In this document: positions 34,145 through 43,309 of the stretch, one piece after another
Layout: each line of letters opens with the position of its first letter
Position numbering within the stretch: the stretch's first letter is position 1
Origin: Nostoc favosum CHAB5714
Lineage (GTDB): Bacteria; Cyanobacteriota; Cyanobacteriia; Cyanobacteriales; Nostocaceae
Direction of reading: 5' to 3'
DNA: 64,000 nt
Assembly: GCF_020829495.1 (NCBI RefSeq)
Contig: NZ_JAIVFQ010000029.1
Coordinates: 1-64,000, forward strand
Position numbers and translations under genes: made by a program
The notes under the pieces: generated by a model
What the model saw: only the letters and a program-made list of their open reading frames with translations
Databases searched by the model: none
Told to the model about the DNA's origin: nothing

Positions 34145-36793
34145 TCAAAAAGGCTCTAAAGCGGACTTTAACTCACTTTCCGCTTGTTCCAACGCTTCTG
34201 GTAATTTAGTTGCATCGCGTCCGCCTGCTTGGGCTAAGTTCGGTCTTCCACCGCCACCGCCACCGCAGATTTTAGCGATCGCACCCACAAATTTACCAGC
34301 TTGCAGACCTTTTTTGTTCACTTCTGAACTAAAAGCTGCAACTATACTAACTTTCCCCTCTTCAGGAACAGAACCCAGCACCACCGCACCATTACCGATT
34401 TTTTGCAGTAAGCGTTCGGCTGCGGTTTTCAATGATTCTGGATCAACATCTTCTAATTGGGCGACAATAATTTTAGAATCGCCTACCGTTTCGGCTGTTT
34501 GCAGCAAGCTGTCAGATTTTGCGATCGCTAACTGTACCTTCAAGGTTTCCAATTCCTTTTGGCTATTTCTCAGTTCGCTTTGCAGACTTGTGATTCTGTC
34601 TGGCAATTCTTCGGGTTTAACTTTAAAGCGATCGCTCAAATCTTTAACTACTTTATCCCGCAGGTTGAGATAATCTAGTATTGCTGGCCCCGAAACAGCT
34701 TCAATGCGCCGCACCCCAGAAGCCACACCAGCTTCGGAAATAATTTTAAATACGCCAATTTCAGCCGTATTACTCACATGAGTTCCACCGCATAGTTCCA
34801 TTGATACGCTAGGGAAGTCAATCACCCGCACTTCCTCGCCGTATTTTTCGCCGAACATCGCAACAGCACCCCTAGCTTTCGCCTCTGCTAAAGGTAATAC
34901 TTCCACTTTTGCAGCATGTGCTTCAGCAATCCAAGTGTTCACCTGTTCTTCAATTTGTTGCACTTCCTCTGCTGTCAACGCGCGGGGACAGTTGAAGTCA
35001 AAGCGCAACCTATCAAAGGATACTAAGGAACCAGCTTGAGATATGCTATCATCAACAATTTTTTTCAAAGCCGCTTGCAACAGGTGCGTTGCGGTATGGT
35101 TAGCTTGGGCGCGACGGCGACAAGCCGGATCAATTTGAGCGGTTACATTATCGCCTACGCGCAGTGTACCGCGTTCGATGCGTCCGAAGTGAACAAAGAA
35201 ATCAGATTCTTTCTTCACATCTTCCACCCGAACTACGATTCCATCACCAGAGATATAACCGCGATCGCCAATTTGTCCCCCGGATTCAGCATAAAATGGC
35301 GTTTTGTCAAGGACTATTTGCACCTCTGTCCCCGCTTCTGCTTCCTCTTGAGAAACACCTTCTACCAAAATCGCTTCGACTTTCGCCGTCGTCGCAGGTT
35401 GGGTATAGCCTAAAAACTCGGTGACTTGGATGTGTTCTGCCAATTTGTCCAGGGAACCTTGCACAGTTAAATCGATGGTTTCGTGTGCATCTCTACCACG
35501 TCCTTTTTGGATTTCCATTTCTACCTCAAATCCCTCAACATCAACTGTGAGGTCATTTTCAGTAGCAATTTCCTGAGTAAGTTCGAGTGGGAAACCGTAG
35601 GTGTCGTAAAGTTTAAAGGCACTTTTACCACTGATTTGGGTGCTTCCTTGCTGTTTCAGTTCTTGGACGATTTCCTCCAGTAGTTTTTCGCCTCTGTCGA
35701 GAGTTGTGAGGAAATTCGATTCTTCCCGTTGCAACTCAGCTTTAATTGCGGCTTCCCGTTGACGCACATTGGGGTAAGCTGATTCAGAAAGAGCGATCGC
35801 AGTTTCGGCAACTTGGGTAGTAAATTCGCCAGAAATCCCAATTAATCGCCCATGACGCACCACGCGCCGAATTAACCGCCGCAGCACATAACCCCGTCCT
35901 ACGTTGGAGGCGCGAATTTCATCGGCGATCATGTGGACAACAGAACGAACGTGATCACCAATGACTTTTAGAGAAACTTTGGTTTTTTCATCACTTTTGT
36001 GGTAATCAATGCCAGCAATTTGCGCGGCTGTTTGGATAATTGGGAAAATCAGGTCAGTTTCGTAGTTATTGGGTACTTTTTGGAGAATTTGCGCCATTCT
36101 CTCCAAACCCATGCCGGTGTCGATGTTCTTGTTTTGCAGTGGCGTTAAATTGCCTGACGCATCCCGGTTATATTGCATGAACACGAGGTTGTAAAACTCG
36201 ATGAACCGGGAATCGTCTTCTAAATCTATATTTTCGTCACCCCGTTCTGGGTGGAAGTCGTAATAAATTTCTGAACAAGGCCCACAAGGCCCAGTCGGCC
36301 CAGATACCCAAAAGTTATCATCTTCGCCCAAGCGTTTAATTCTCGCTATCGGCACACCGATTTGATCGCGCCAAATGCCAAAAGCTTCATCATCATCTTC
36401 AAAAACGCTGACGACAAGATTGTTTGGTGAGAAGCCAAAGACTTGTGTAGAGATTTCCCAACCCCAAGCGATCGCTTGTTCTTTAAAATAATCACCAAAG
36501 CTGAAATTGCCCAGCATCTCAAAAAACGTGTGATGTCGTTTGGTGCGTCCGACATTTTCGATATCGTTGGTGCGGATACACTTTTGCGAAGTCGTAGCCC
36601 GCTTAAATTCTGGTGTGCGCTGCCCCAAGAATATCGGCTTAAATGGTAGCATCCCCGCGATCGTCAGCAGCACGGTTGGGTCTTCTGGCACGAGGGAGGC
36701 ACTTGGGAGAATTTGGTGATTCCGTTGGGCAAAGAAGTCGAGAAATATGTTGCGAATTTCGTTACCGCTTAGGTACTGGGGATTTGAAGACAT
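34145..36793 (-). CDS. alaS: Alanyl-tRNA synthetase
   Basis: 882 residues, normal bacterial length. The class II catalytic domain (about 1-250) has FKPIFLGQ, motif 2 region [20 protein letters not shown] and GMGLERM. The editing domain has the zinc-binding HTATHLL and [13 protein letters not shown] motifs. The C-terminal C-Ala domain ends with a Gly-rich [16 protein letters not shown]. It charges tRNA-Ala with alanine and clears mischarged Ser/Gly. Monocistronic on the reverse strand. Confidence 0.98.
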   Translation of the reverse strand: MSSNPQYLSGNEIRNIFLDFFAQRNHQILPSASLVPEDPTVLLTIAGMLPFKPIFLGQRTPEFKRATTSQKCIRTNDIENVGRTKRHHTFFEMLGNFSFGDYFKEQAIAWGWEISTQVFGFSPNNLVVSVFEDDDEAFGIWRDQIGVPIARIKRLGEDDNFWVSGPTGPCGPCSEIYYDFHPERGDENIDLEDDSRFIEFYNLVFMQYNRDASGNLTPLQNKNIDTGMGLERMAQILQKVPNNYETDLIFPIIQTAAQIAGIDYHKSDEKTKVSLKVIGDHVRSVVHMIADEIRASNVGRGYVLRRLIRRVVRHGRLIGISGEFTTQVAETAIALSESAYPNVRQREAAIKAELQREESNFLTTLDRGEKLLEEIVQELKQQGSTQISGKSAFKLYDTYGFPLELTQEIATENDLTVDVEGFEVEMEIQKGRGRDAHETIDLTVQGSLDKLAEHIQVTEFLGYTQPATTAKVEAILVEGVSQEEAEAGTEVQIVLDKTPFYAESGGQIGDRGYISGDGIVVRVEDVKKESDFFVHFGRIERGTLRVGDNVTAQIDPACRRRAQANHTATHLLQAALKKIVDDSISQAGSLVSFDRLRFDFNCPRALTAEEVQQIEEQVNTWIAEAHAAKVEVLPLAEAKARGAVAMFGEKYGEEVRVIDFPSVSMELCGGTHVSNTAEIGVFKIISEAGVASGVRRIEAVSGPAILDYLNLRDKVVKDLSDRFKVKPEELPDRITSLQSELRNSQKELETLKVQLAIAKSDSLLQTAETVGDSKIIVAQLEDVDPESLKTAAERLLQKIGNGAVVLGSVPEEGKVSIVAAFSSEVNKKGLQAGKFVGAIAKICGGGGGGRPNLAQAGGRDATKLPEALEQAESELKSALEPF

Positions 36794-37069
36794 GGGTGTT
36801 TTTAACTTTAGACTTTACAGACTTGGGCGTAGCGGCACTAGGTAAGTGTATTTTCATAAATAGCTTTATATATTCTTGCATTTTGTTTCATATTACTGCC
36901 AGCGAATTGTGCCAGTCGGTGAGCAAAATGCAGCGATTAGGAAGCTTTTACACCATAATCCGACTCTGGCAGGATGCGCGACGCCCAATAGCCCGTCGTA
37001 GACATCGCATTTTGATCTTTAAAATTAATCCTTAAGAGATACTTTAAAAATCCCATACTAGGGTAGCAA
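36794..37069. other. Spacer with a small dispersed repeat
   Basis: No gene seen upstream of alaS. A small repeat of the GCG...ATCGC class, with a longer 25-base insert, lies at about 36976-37008 (core TAGCCCGTCGTAGACATCGC). Confidence 0.45.
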
Positions 37070-37363
37070 ATGGCACTAAAACTGAAAGTATCAAATATTG
37101 CTTGTGAGAGATGTGCAGAAATAATTACTGAATCAATCCACGTTATGGAACCTGAGGCTAAGATGGATATTGATGTTACAGCTATTTTCAGGTAAATAGA
37201 CCACGCGGTAGGGGCACAGCATTGCTGTGCCCTTACGACAGATGTGGTTGAAATACATGAAAACTGCTGTAATGCTAAAACTGTCACGGTGGAATCCGCA
37301 GCTTCTGAAGAGTCAATCAAACAGGTAATTGTTGCTGCTGGTTCTGCTGTTGAGGGTTATTGA
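37070..37363 (+). pseudogene. Heavy-metal-associated (HMA) metallochaperone gene broken by a MITE
   Basis: The first frame reads MALKLKVSNIACERCAEIIT with the CxxC metal site (Cys12, Cys15) and stops at 37193-37195 inside an insertion. After the insertion the same frame continues NAKTVTVESAASEESIKQVI and VAAGSAVEGY to a stop at 37361-37363. Removing the 93 bases at 37178-37270 joins MDIDV to NAKTVTVE and gives a typical HMA domain of about 66 residues. Such proteins carry copper or other soft metals. This copy is inactivated by in-frame stops in the insert. Confidence 0.8.
37178..37270. mobile_element. 93-bp MITE inside the HMA gene
   Basis: Ends ACAGCTATTTTCAGGTA (37178-37194) and TACATGAAAACTGCTGT (37254-37270) are inverted with about three mismatches. 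The centre is the common GGGGCACAGC...GCTGTGCCC palindrome. The borders fit a duplicated TA (ttaCAGC...GCTGtaa), so excision would restore GTT AAT. Confidence 0.75.
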
Positions 37364-38288
37364 TCGGGTTCTAGCTTTTCACAGAAGTTGAGAATTTCAT
37401 ATTTTAGGGTACGCTAACAAAATTTTTTATATTTTTTCCGCCCTTTCTCCGGGCAAAATTGAACTAATTTCCCCACATTAGGAGCAGGTTTTAACATAAA
37501 CTCTTTTATTTAGCTTTGTCTTCTAGATTTATGAGGTTGCGGTAAACAAAAAAAAGATGTGAATTAAGTAAATAAACCAACATCGCAAAAGTGTATACAG
37601 AAACCATTTATGTTTTCTACCAACACATTGTGGAACTTCACTTAAATTGTGAATTTTTACCTTAAAAATTAACTCTGGAATTGTAGGGTAGGTTAGTGCT
37701 ATAAGCTTACTGCCTTAGTAGTGGTAACTTTTGCTATCTATTTAATTCGCATTTTTTTGCAATTCAACCCCTACCTTGATACTTCATAAAAGCCTATTCT
37801 TTAAAGAAAAAGGCTTAACTACTGTTTGGTTAATAACATTTATCCTTCAATGAAAAACTTTTGGCTTGTATAATTAAATGGAAAAAAGTTATAAGTTATT
37901 TATTTTTCTACTTAGGGATAAAATTATCTGCTTAATATGACAGTTATTACAAATTATTTATTTTAGTAATTAGTTGAGGAGAAGAACACTTAAGAAAGTA
38001 CAGAAACAGTTTTTATACATCTCAATAATATTCAGTATTTTTACTGTTTAAAAAAAATACTGTAAAGAAGACATTAGTTGTCAGAAGAGGAGGTTTCAGA
38101 AACGGTAGTAGTAAAAATAAAGTCTAAAGAGGACATTACTATTGTAAAAATCTTCTAATTCTGCGAACAAATAATATATCAGCAAATATAACTCAACCTA
38201 AAAGATCATATTTGGTATTACCCAACAAGAGCAGCAAGTCTTAAAAAGTTAATCTCTTTAAAAGTTAAATAGGGTAAAAAATAAAGCA
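37364..38288. other. AT-rich 0.9-kb leader region before the diguanylate cyclase gene
   Basis: No gene is supported. The region is strongly AT-rich and holds small hairpins (for example CAGTATTTTTACTG near 38032) and a loosely repeated AAGAAGACATTAGT / AAAGAGGACATTAC pair near 38065 and 38128. It may hold a long 5' leader for the downstream gene. Confidence 0.4.
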
Positions 38289-39311
38289 ATGAATATGTCT
38301 ATTCTGGTCTTGGGAAAAAATAACTTTATCGCTACACTTCCAGATCAGATCCGTTATGCGACTGCTTTTAGTGTAGAAGTTATAGACAATCTTAATCAGG
38401 CAGTGTCGCGGATTGAAATTACGCCCCCCGATATAATACTTGTGCAGGCTAGTCTGGATGGCAGTATGGAACTTTGCAGTTGGTTGAAAGACCAGGCAAA
38501 ACTATCCTGGATATACTGTATTCTCTTCGAGGATCGTCCCCAGCAGCTTATTGATAGAAATAAGGGTTGGCACAGGGAATTAGAGATGAGTGCTGCGGCA
38601 CTCAAGCAAGGAGCCGATGCTTATATTTGGCATCTTCTTGATGAAAAAACAGACCATAGCTTGGCAGAATTGACCGCCAATCATGAACTAATACTTGCTC
38701 AATTGACTGTTGGCTTGCGAAAAGCACAAAAATACCGAGATTTGATTCGGACAAATGATATGTTATCAGCGATCGCTTTATCTGATTCCTTGACAGAATT
38801 AAATAATCGTCGTGCTTTAGAATGGGACTTACCCAGGCAAATAAAAAAAGCTAGGAGTCAAAAGACTTCCATGAGTTTGATTATTCTGGATGTAGATCAT
38901 TTCAAAAAAGTTAACGATACTCACGGGCATTTAGTTGGCGATCGCATCTTACAGCTGCTATGTAAGCGTCTGCGACACAATCTGCGCTGTCAAGACACAG
39001 CATTTCGCTATGGTGGCGAAGAATTTGTGATTCTTCTGGCTTCCACTAACGATGAGGAAGCAGTAGTCGTCGCCCGTCGTCTTAATCGGGTAGTCAGGGA
39101 AGAACCATTTTCACTCAGCAATAAACTGATAATTAATATCACCATTAGTCTCGGCACAGCCTGTCTGCAAACTGAGGATGACGATCAAGGAGTAAGTCTG
39201 TTACATCGTGCCGATCAATGCTTGCTACAAGCTAAAACTACTGGGCGTAATCGGGTTATTGCCTCGAACTATTTATGTCATGTCCCACATCTAAAAGTTG
39301 TTTCTTCTTAA
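38289..39311 (+). CDS. Diguanylate cyclase with receiver-like N-terminal domain
   Basis: 340 residues. Residues 1-140 resemble a CheY-like fold (ILVLGKNNFIATLPDQIRYA; PPDIILVQASLDGSMELCSW), but the phospho-acceptor position is not a convincing Asp, so it may be a pseudo-receiver. Residues about 165-330 form a GGDEF domain: SLTELNNRRALEWDLPRQIK, DVDHFKKVNDTHGH, and the active loop RYGGEEFVILL. The inhibitory I-site RCQD lies five residues before GGEEF. It should make cyclic di-GMP with product inhibition. Confidence 0.93.
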   Translation: MNMSILVLGKNNFIATLPDQIRYATAFSVEVIDNLNQAVSRIEITPPDIILVQASLDGSMELCSWLKDQAKLSWIYCILFEDRPQQLIDRNKGWHRELEMSAAALKQGADAYIWHLLDEKTDHSLAELTANHELILAQLTVGLRKAQKYRDLIRTNDMLSAIALSDSLTELNNRRALEWDLPRQIKKARSQKTSMSLIILDVDHFKKVNDTHGHLVGDRILQLLCKRLRHNLRCQDTAFRYGGEEFVILLASTNDEEAVVVARRLNRVVREEPFSLSNKLIINITISLGTACLQTEDDDQGVSLLHRADQCLLQAKTTGRNRVIASNYLCHVPHLKVVSS

Positions 39312-39466
39312 AATTGGGAATTGGGAATTGGGAATTGGGAATTGGGAATTGGGCAATAATCAATAGTTATTCTCTTCTCCCCTACCTCCCCCACTCCAAA
39401 CTCCAAACTCCTAACTCCAAACTCCTAACTCCTAACTCCTAACTCCTAACTCCTAACTCCTAACTT
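39312..39466. repeat. Two heptamer tandem repeats (ATTGGGA and CTAACTC types)
   Basis: ATTGGGA is repeated about six times at 39312-39353, and CTAACTC/CTCCAAA units run from about 39395 to 39466. The second array enters the 3' end of the next gene and supplies its last codons. Confidence 0.8.
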
Positions 39467-40123
39467 TGCATGACAATCTTCTACCGAAGTACGTTGTCGC
39501 ATGGCATTAACTAAAGCCTCGTAGCTAGAGCGATTTTCTTCCAGTAGGGTTTTTGCTTGCAGGGTATGAAACCGCAATTTCTGCTGATAAACTGATTCAG
39601 AAAATCCCAAAATTGTCAAGACTCCTATCAGCTTATTTTTATCATCAGATCCCCCCTCAGCATTATTAAAAACTAGGGTTTCAGCAGCAATACCCGCCAT
39701 CCAAACAGTGCAGTAGCGGTCTAGCATTTGGGCACTGATTTTACCCACTTCTAGTTGAGATGCTAATTCGCCGTCATCAAAGCTAACGCCGCCTTGCCCA
39801 GGTTGACCCTGTTTCCAGGCTTCCCAAGCGCTGAGGGTGTAACCGCTAACGGGAATACCTAACAGGTAAGCAACCAAGAAATGCCCTGCTTCGTGGTGGA
39901 CGATGCGATCGCGGTGTTCACTTGAAAATCCAGCAATCCAATCTAAAAAGATAGTACCACCCTTGCCTTGCAAGCTAAAACTGTCAAAAGTGGCTATTCC
40001 CAAAATAGCGAAGGTAGCGATCGCCGGTACTGCTGGTGATAAATTCAAGAATGGCCCCAGCAGTACCGATACAGTCATCAGAAAGATAGATATTGCAACT
40101 AAATTTAGGCTAGTCTGGCTCAT
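39446..40123 (-). CDS. Membrane-bound M41 (FtsH-protease-like) zinc metallopeptidase without AAA domain
   Basis: 225 residues. Two N-terminal membrane helices (about 8-50) precede a peptidase domain with the zinc motif HHEAGHFLVAYLLGIPV (HEAGH at about 77). A possible third ligand lies in the GGSDDKNK region. No Walker motifs, so it is not a complete FtsH. Similar AAA-less proteins occur in cyanobacteria and plastids. The last residues KLGVRS and the stop come from the CTAACTC heptamer array. Confidence 0.88.
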   Translation of the reverse strand: MSQTSLNLVAISIFLMTVSVLLGPFLNLSPAVPAIATFAILGIATFDSFSLQGKGGTIFLDWIAGFSSEHRDRIVHHEAGHFLVAYLLGIPVSGYTLSAWEAWKQGQPGQGGVSFDDGELASQLEVGKISAQMLDRYCTVWMAGIAAETLVFNNAEGGSDDKNKLIGVLTILGFSESVYQQKLRFHTLQAKTLLEENRSSYEALVNAMRQRTSVEDCHAKLGVRS

Positions 40124-40335
40124 TGAGAGTTTTTTGAATGCAGCTTAATCTTTTTTCATTATCAGGCGTTCGCACAGCTTTTGTATCAAGGTGGTTGGAG
40201 CGATCGCCTAATTTTTTCATCTTATACTGGCTTTATAAGGGATTTTTTCTCTATCACTAGAATGATGGCTGCTTTTCCAGTCGCAGACATAATGTGACCT
40301 TAGTAGGTGTATAAAACATCAAATAGGAGATGAAT

Positions 40336-40551
40336 GTGGCTGAACAATTCAAAAAGGGCGATCGGGTTGAATGGAACACTTCACAAGGCAAGACAACTGG
40401 CAAAGTAGTAAAGAAACTAACTTCACCTACAGATATTAAAGAACACCATATTGCTGCAAGTGAAGATAACCCTGAGTACTTAGTTGAAAGTGATAAGACA
40501 GGAAAACAAGCTGCTCACAAGCCTGATGCTCTTAAGAAAGTAGAGGAGTAA
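40336..40551 (+). CDS. DUF2945 / hypervirulence-associated TUDOR-like small protein
   Basis: 71 residues (AEQFKKGDRVEWNTSQGKTT), matching DUF2945. The frame also opens at ATG 40330, but AGGAG occupies 40325-40329 directly against it. GTG at 40336 has a proper six-base spacing, so GTG is preferred. The domain is a small beta-barrel of uncertain role, found in bacteria and fungi. Confidence 0.88.
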   Translation: MAEQFKKGDRVEWNTSQGKTTGKVVKKLTSPTDIKEHHIAASEDNPEYLVESDKTGKQAAHKPDALKKVEE

Positions 40552-40615
40552 TTTGAATTTTGAATTGGTATAACTTGTGACTGTCAATATTTTGTCAAAA
40601 CCCTTAATGATTATG

Positions 40616-40758
40616 CTGACTTTTCACGTTATGTGGAAAAGTCCACCAAAAATCTAACCCCCTAACCCCCAACCCGTGGCGGGAAGGGGGAAAATTCAAA
40701 GTCTCTCTCCTTAAAGGAAGAGAGAAATAGAAGTGAGGTTTTCCAGATGCCGTGAAAA
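40616..40758. mobile_element. 143-bp copy of the CTGACTTTTCACG MITE
   Basis: The left end is CTGACTTTTCACG (40616). The right end stops at CGTGAAAA (40751-40758) and lacks the last five bases. The interior is CCCCCTAACCCCCAACCC...GGGAAGGGGGAAAATTCAAA. A 19-bp direct repeat AAAACCCTTAATGATTATG lies on both sides (40597-40615, 40755-40773), overlapping the right end by four A residues. Relatives: 44881-45028 and 61509-61656. Confidence 0.8.
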
Positions 40759-40812
40759 CCCTTAATGATTATGAGGGGAATGTCGGGAAACAGCAGTTTG
40801 CTGATTTTTAAC

Positions 40813-41667
40813 TCAATCGGCAATTTTAACATCAGGATTGTGCAATCGATAGCAGATAGCCTTGTCAAATAAAACCCGCTTAAATGATTCATCTAGGCTG
40901 ATAGTCGTTTCACCGCTACCAAGAAACAAGTAGCCATCTGGCCTTAATTGCTGCTTGATCTTTTTTAGCAAGGCTTTCTTGGTAACAACATCAAAGTAGA
41001 TTAAAACATTCCGTAAAAAGATAACATCGAATTGCGGCAGAGATGACCAAGATTGCAAAAGATTTAACTGACGAAAATCAACCATCTGGCGAATGTGTTC
41101 CTTTATTTGCCAGTCAGAATCTAGCTTGTGAAAGTAGCGATCGCGAATATTTTTAGATAGTCCACGATTCATTTCAAGTCGGTTATAATGCCCTTCGCGG
41201 GCCCGCGCTAAAACCTTAGTAGAAAAATCAGTCGCAATTAGCTTGTGCGACCAATTGGTAAGCATGGGAAAATGTTCATGAATTAATATGGCGATGCTAT
41301 AAGGTTCTTGTCCATTAGAGCAGGCAGCACACCAAATGTTGAGCGATCGCTCAATTGCTCGTTGTTTAATTAACTCTGGTAGCACGTATTCTTTCAGTGC
41401 TTTAAAAGGGTGGCTATCACGGAAGAATGAGGTTTCGTTAGTGACTAGTGCCTCGATTGTCTGGACGTGAAGACTATTAAACGGCTGAGTTCGCAAGTAA
41501 GTAACCAAATCAGGGATGTCAGCGAATCCTGCCGATTCGACAATTGGCTGCAAATGTAACTCTGCTAAATAAGTTTTATCACCAAACAACACAACGGCTG
41601 AATGATCGTGAACTAATTGACGAAGATACTCAAAATCAGTGGTGCTTACACCCATAATCTGTGTCAT
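40813..41667 (-). CDS. cheR: Chemotaxis protein methyltransferase CheR
   Basis: 284 residues. The N-terminal helical domain is followed by the SAM-binding fold: NETSFFRDSHPFKALKEYVL, IWCAACSNGQEPYSIAILI, then FDVIFLRNVLIYF and the GYLFLGSGET end. It methylates glutamates of the chemoreceptor using S-adenosylmethionine. Its ATG overlaps the cheB stop by one base (TAATG), so translation is coupled. Confidence 0.96.
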   Translation of the reverse strand: MTQIMGVSTTDFEYLRQLVHDHSAVVLFGDKTYLAELHLQPIVESAGFADIPDLVTYLRTQPFNSLHVQTIEALVTNETSFFRDSHPFKALKEYVLPELIKQRAIERSLNIWCAACSNGQEPYSIAILIHEHFPMLTNWSHKLIATDFSTKVLARAREGHYNRLEMNRGLSKNIRDRYFHKLDSDWQIKEHIRQMVDFRQLNLLQSWSSLPQFDVIFLRNVLIYFDVVTKKALLKKIKQQLRPDGYLFLGSGETTISLDESFKRVLFDKAICYRLHNPDVKIAD

Positions 41668-42728
41668 TACAGGTCTGAAAGAGGAACTTGATTGAAACGA
41701 ATTCTGTGCATAATTTCATCTGCGATTTGGTTAAGCGGAAGAATTTGATCGGCAAGCCCGGCATTAACGACAAAACCAGGCATTCCCCACACGACACTAG
41801 TAGCTTTGTCTTGTGCAAGTACCTGTCCACCCGCCTCCCGTATGCACCGACAGCCATGTAACCCATCTTGCCCCATACCCGTGAGGATAACTGCGATCGC
41901 CCCAGCACCATAAACCCGTGCAACCGATCGCAACAGCACATCGACTGAAGGACGACAGGAATTTTCGGGAGATGCTTGATGGGTAGCAAGTCTAACCCCA
42001 GTTTTGTCGCGTTGCACAATTAGATGAAAATCTCCTGGTGCAATCCAGGCATGTCCTGGTTTTAATATCTGTCCAGAAACCGCTTCATCTACTGGGATGT
42101 GACACTTGGAAGCTAATTGTTTAGCTAGTAGTTTTGTAAACATTGGCGGCATGTGTTGCACAATCAAAATCGGCACTGATAAATCTGCTGGAAACTGCTT
42201 AAGCACTACAGCCAGAGCATTTGGGCCTCCGGTAGAAACCCCAATTGCCACAACCTCCACCTGCTGTATATCGCTACGAACGGGAAAAACAACTGGATGG
42301 GTAATTCTGCTGGGTGTGAAAAATCCACCAAATACCTTAATTTTAGGAATTAAATCATCCCGAATATGTTGGGTTGCTGCCTCTACACTTCCTAAGTTAC
42401 TAGGTTTTGTGGCATAGTCTGAAGCACCTAAAGAAAGAGCTTCCAGCGTTGCGATCGCTCCACTGCGTGTGAAGGTACTGTACATAATCACTGGTAAACG
42501 TGGATACTTTTGTCGGATAGCCGACAGAGTTTGCAAACCATCCATCTCCGGCATCTCAATATCCAGGATGATGACATCGGGATTAACATGGGAAATCTTG
42601 GCAAGAGCAATGCGACCATTAGCCGCGACTCCTACCACCTCCAGTTCTGGATCGCTAGACAAAATTTTACTTAATCGACTCCGTACTACAACGGCGTCAT
42701 CAACAACGAGTACCCGGATTTTGGGCAT
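41667..42728 (-). CDS. cheB: Chemotaxis response regulator protein-glutamate methylesterase CheB
   Basis: 353 residues from ATG 42728 (MPKIRVLVVDDAVVVRSRL). The open frame extends to 42851, but that part is a Pro/Leu-rich translation of G-rich repeats. The receiver domain (1-125) has phospho-acceptor Asp in VIILDIEMPEMDG. The catalytic domain has Ser in IGVSTGGPNAL, His in VQHMPPMFTK and Asp in LTGMGQDG. It removes methyl groups from receptors, opposing CheR. Confidence 0.96.
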   Translation of the reverse strand: MPKIRVLVVDDAVVVRSRLSKILSSDPELEVVGVAANGRIALAKISHVNPDVIILDIEMPEMDGLQTLSAIRQKYPRLPVIMYSTFTRSGAIATLEALSLGASDYATKPSNLGSVEAATQHIRDDLIPKIKVFGGFFTPSRITHPVVFPVRSDIQQVEVVAIGVSTGGPNALAVVLKQFPADLSVPILIVQHMPPMFTKLLAKQLASKCHIPVDEAVSGQILKPGHAWIAPGDFHLIVQRDKTGVRLATHQASPENSCRPSVDVLLRSVARVYGAGAIAVILTGMGQDGLHGCRCIREAGGQVLAQDKATSVVWGMPGFVVNAGLADQILPLNQIADEIMHRIRFNQVPLSDL

Positions 42729-42744
42729 TGGGGACTGGGGATTG

Positions 42745-42850
42745 GGGAATGGAGGCAGGGGGCAGGGGAGGCAGGGGAGGCAGGGGAGGCAGGGGGCAGG
42801 GGGCAGGGGGAGCAGGGGAGGCAGGGGAGGCAGGGGGAGCAGAGGAGGCA
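42745..42850. repeat. G-rich low-complexity array (GGCAGGGGA units)
   Basis: Units of GGCAGGGGA and GCAGGGG fill the gap between cheB and the antisense four-helix-bundle gene. Their reverse complement (CCTGCCTCCCC units) lies on the other side of that gene at 43243-43313. The GAGGAGG at 42842-42848 serves as the ribosome site of that gene. Confidence 0.8.
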
Positions 42851-42855
42851 AGACA

Positions 42856-43242
42856 ATGACTAAAGAAGCTATTAAAGACCATAAAGACTTGGGAATTTAT
42901 AAAATTGCCTTTGAAACAGCAATGAAAATTTTTGAGCTATCAAAAAAGTTTCCTGTGGAAGAACGATATTCTTTAACTGACCAAATTCGTCGTTCTTCTC
43001 GCTCTGTATGTGCGAACATGGCAGAAGCTTGGCGGAAACGCCGTTATGAGGCAGCATTTGTAGCTAAGTTGAATGATTGTGAGGCTGAGGCATCTGAAAC
43101 TCAAACTTGGATTGAATTTGCCGTCAAATGCAACTATATGGATGTGCAAACAGGACGAGAGCTTTACGCAAGTTACAACCAAGTTTTATCTGGTCTAGTA
43201 AATATGATTAATCATCCATTACCTTGGTTGATGAATCGTTAA
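42856..43242 (+). CDS. Four-helix-bundle protein of the 23S rRNA IVS (S23) family
   Basis: 128 residues (MTKEAIKDHKDLGIYKIAFE). Family marks are FELSKKFPVEERYSLTDQIR, RSSRSVCANMAEAWRKR and the DCEAEASETQTWIEFA helix. The family includes proteins encoded in 23S rRNA intervening sequences and is related to the Avd accessory protein of diversity-generating retroelements. It lies antisense to the che genes on both sides, bounded by inverted G-rich repeats, so it was probably inserted there. No reverse transcriptase or rRNA is nearby. Confidence 0.9.
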   Translation: MTKEAIKDHKDLGIYKIAFETAMKIFELSKKFPVEERYSLTDQIRRSSRSVCANMAEAWRKRRYEAAFVAKLNDCEAEASETQTWIEFAVKCNYMDVQTGRELYASYNQVLSGLVNMINHPLPWLMNR

Positions 43243-43309
43243 TCTCCCCCTGCCTCCCCTGCCTCCCCTGCCTCCCCTGCTCCCCCTGCCCCCTGCCCCC
43301 TGCCTCCTC

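Noticed and set aside
33689-34209. Several open frames on both strands over the 33805-33930 MITE
   Set aside because: They are translations of repeat DNA with no family features.
34131-34673. 180-codon forward frame antisense to alaS
   Set aside because: No family features; alaS on the other strand is complete and conserved.
42729-42851. N-terminal Pro/Leu extension of CheB
   Set aside because: Encoded by G-rich repeats; the receiver domain starts at MPKIRVLVVDD.
42856-43242. Diversity-generating retroelement suggested by the Avd-like four-helix bundle
   Set aside because: No reverse transcriptase, template or variable repeat is present in the window.
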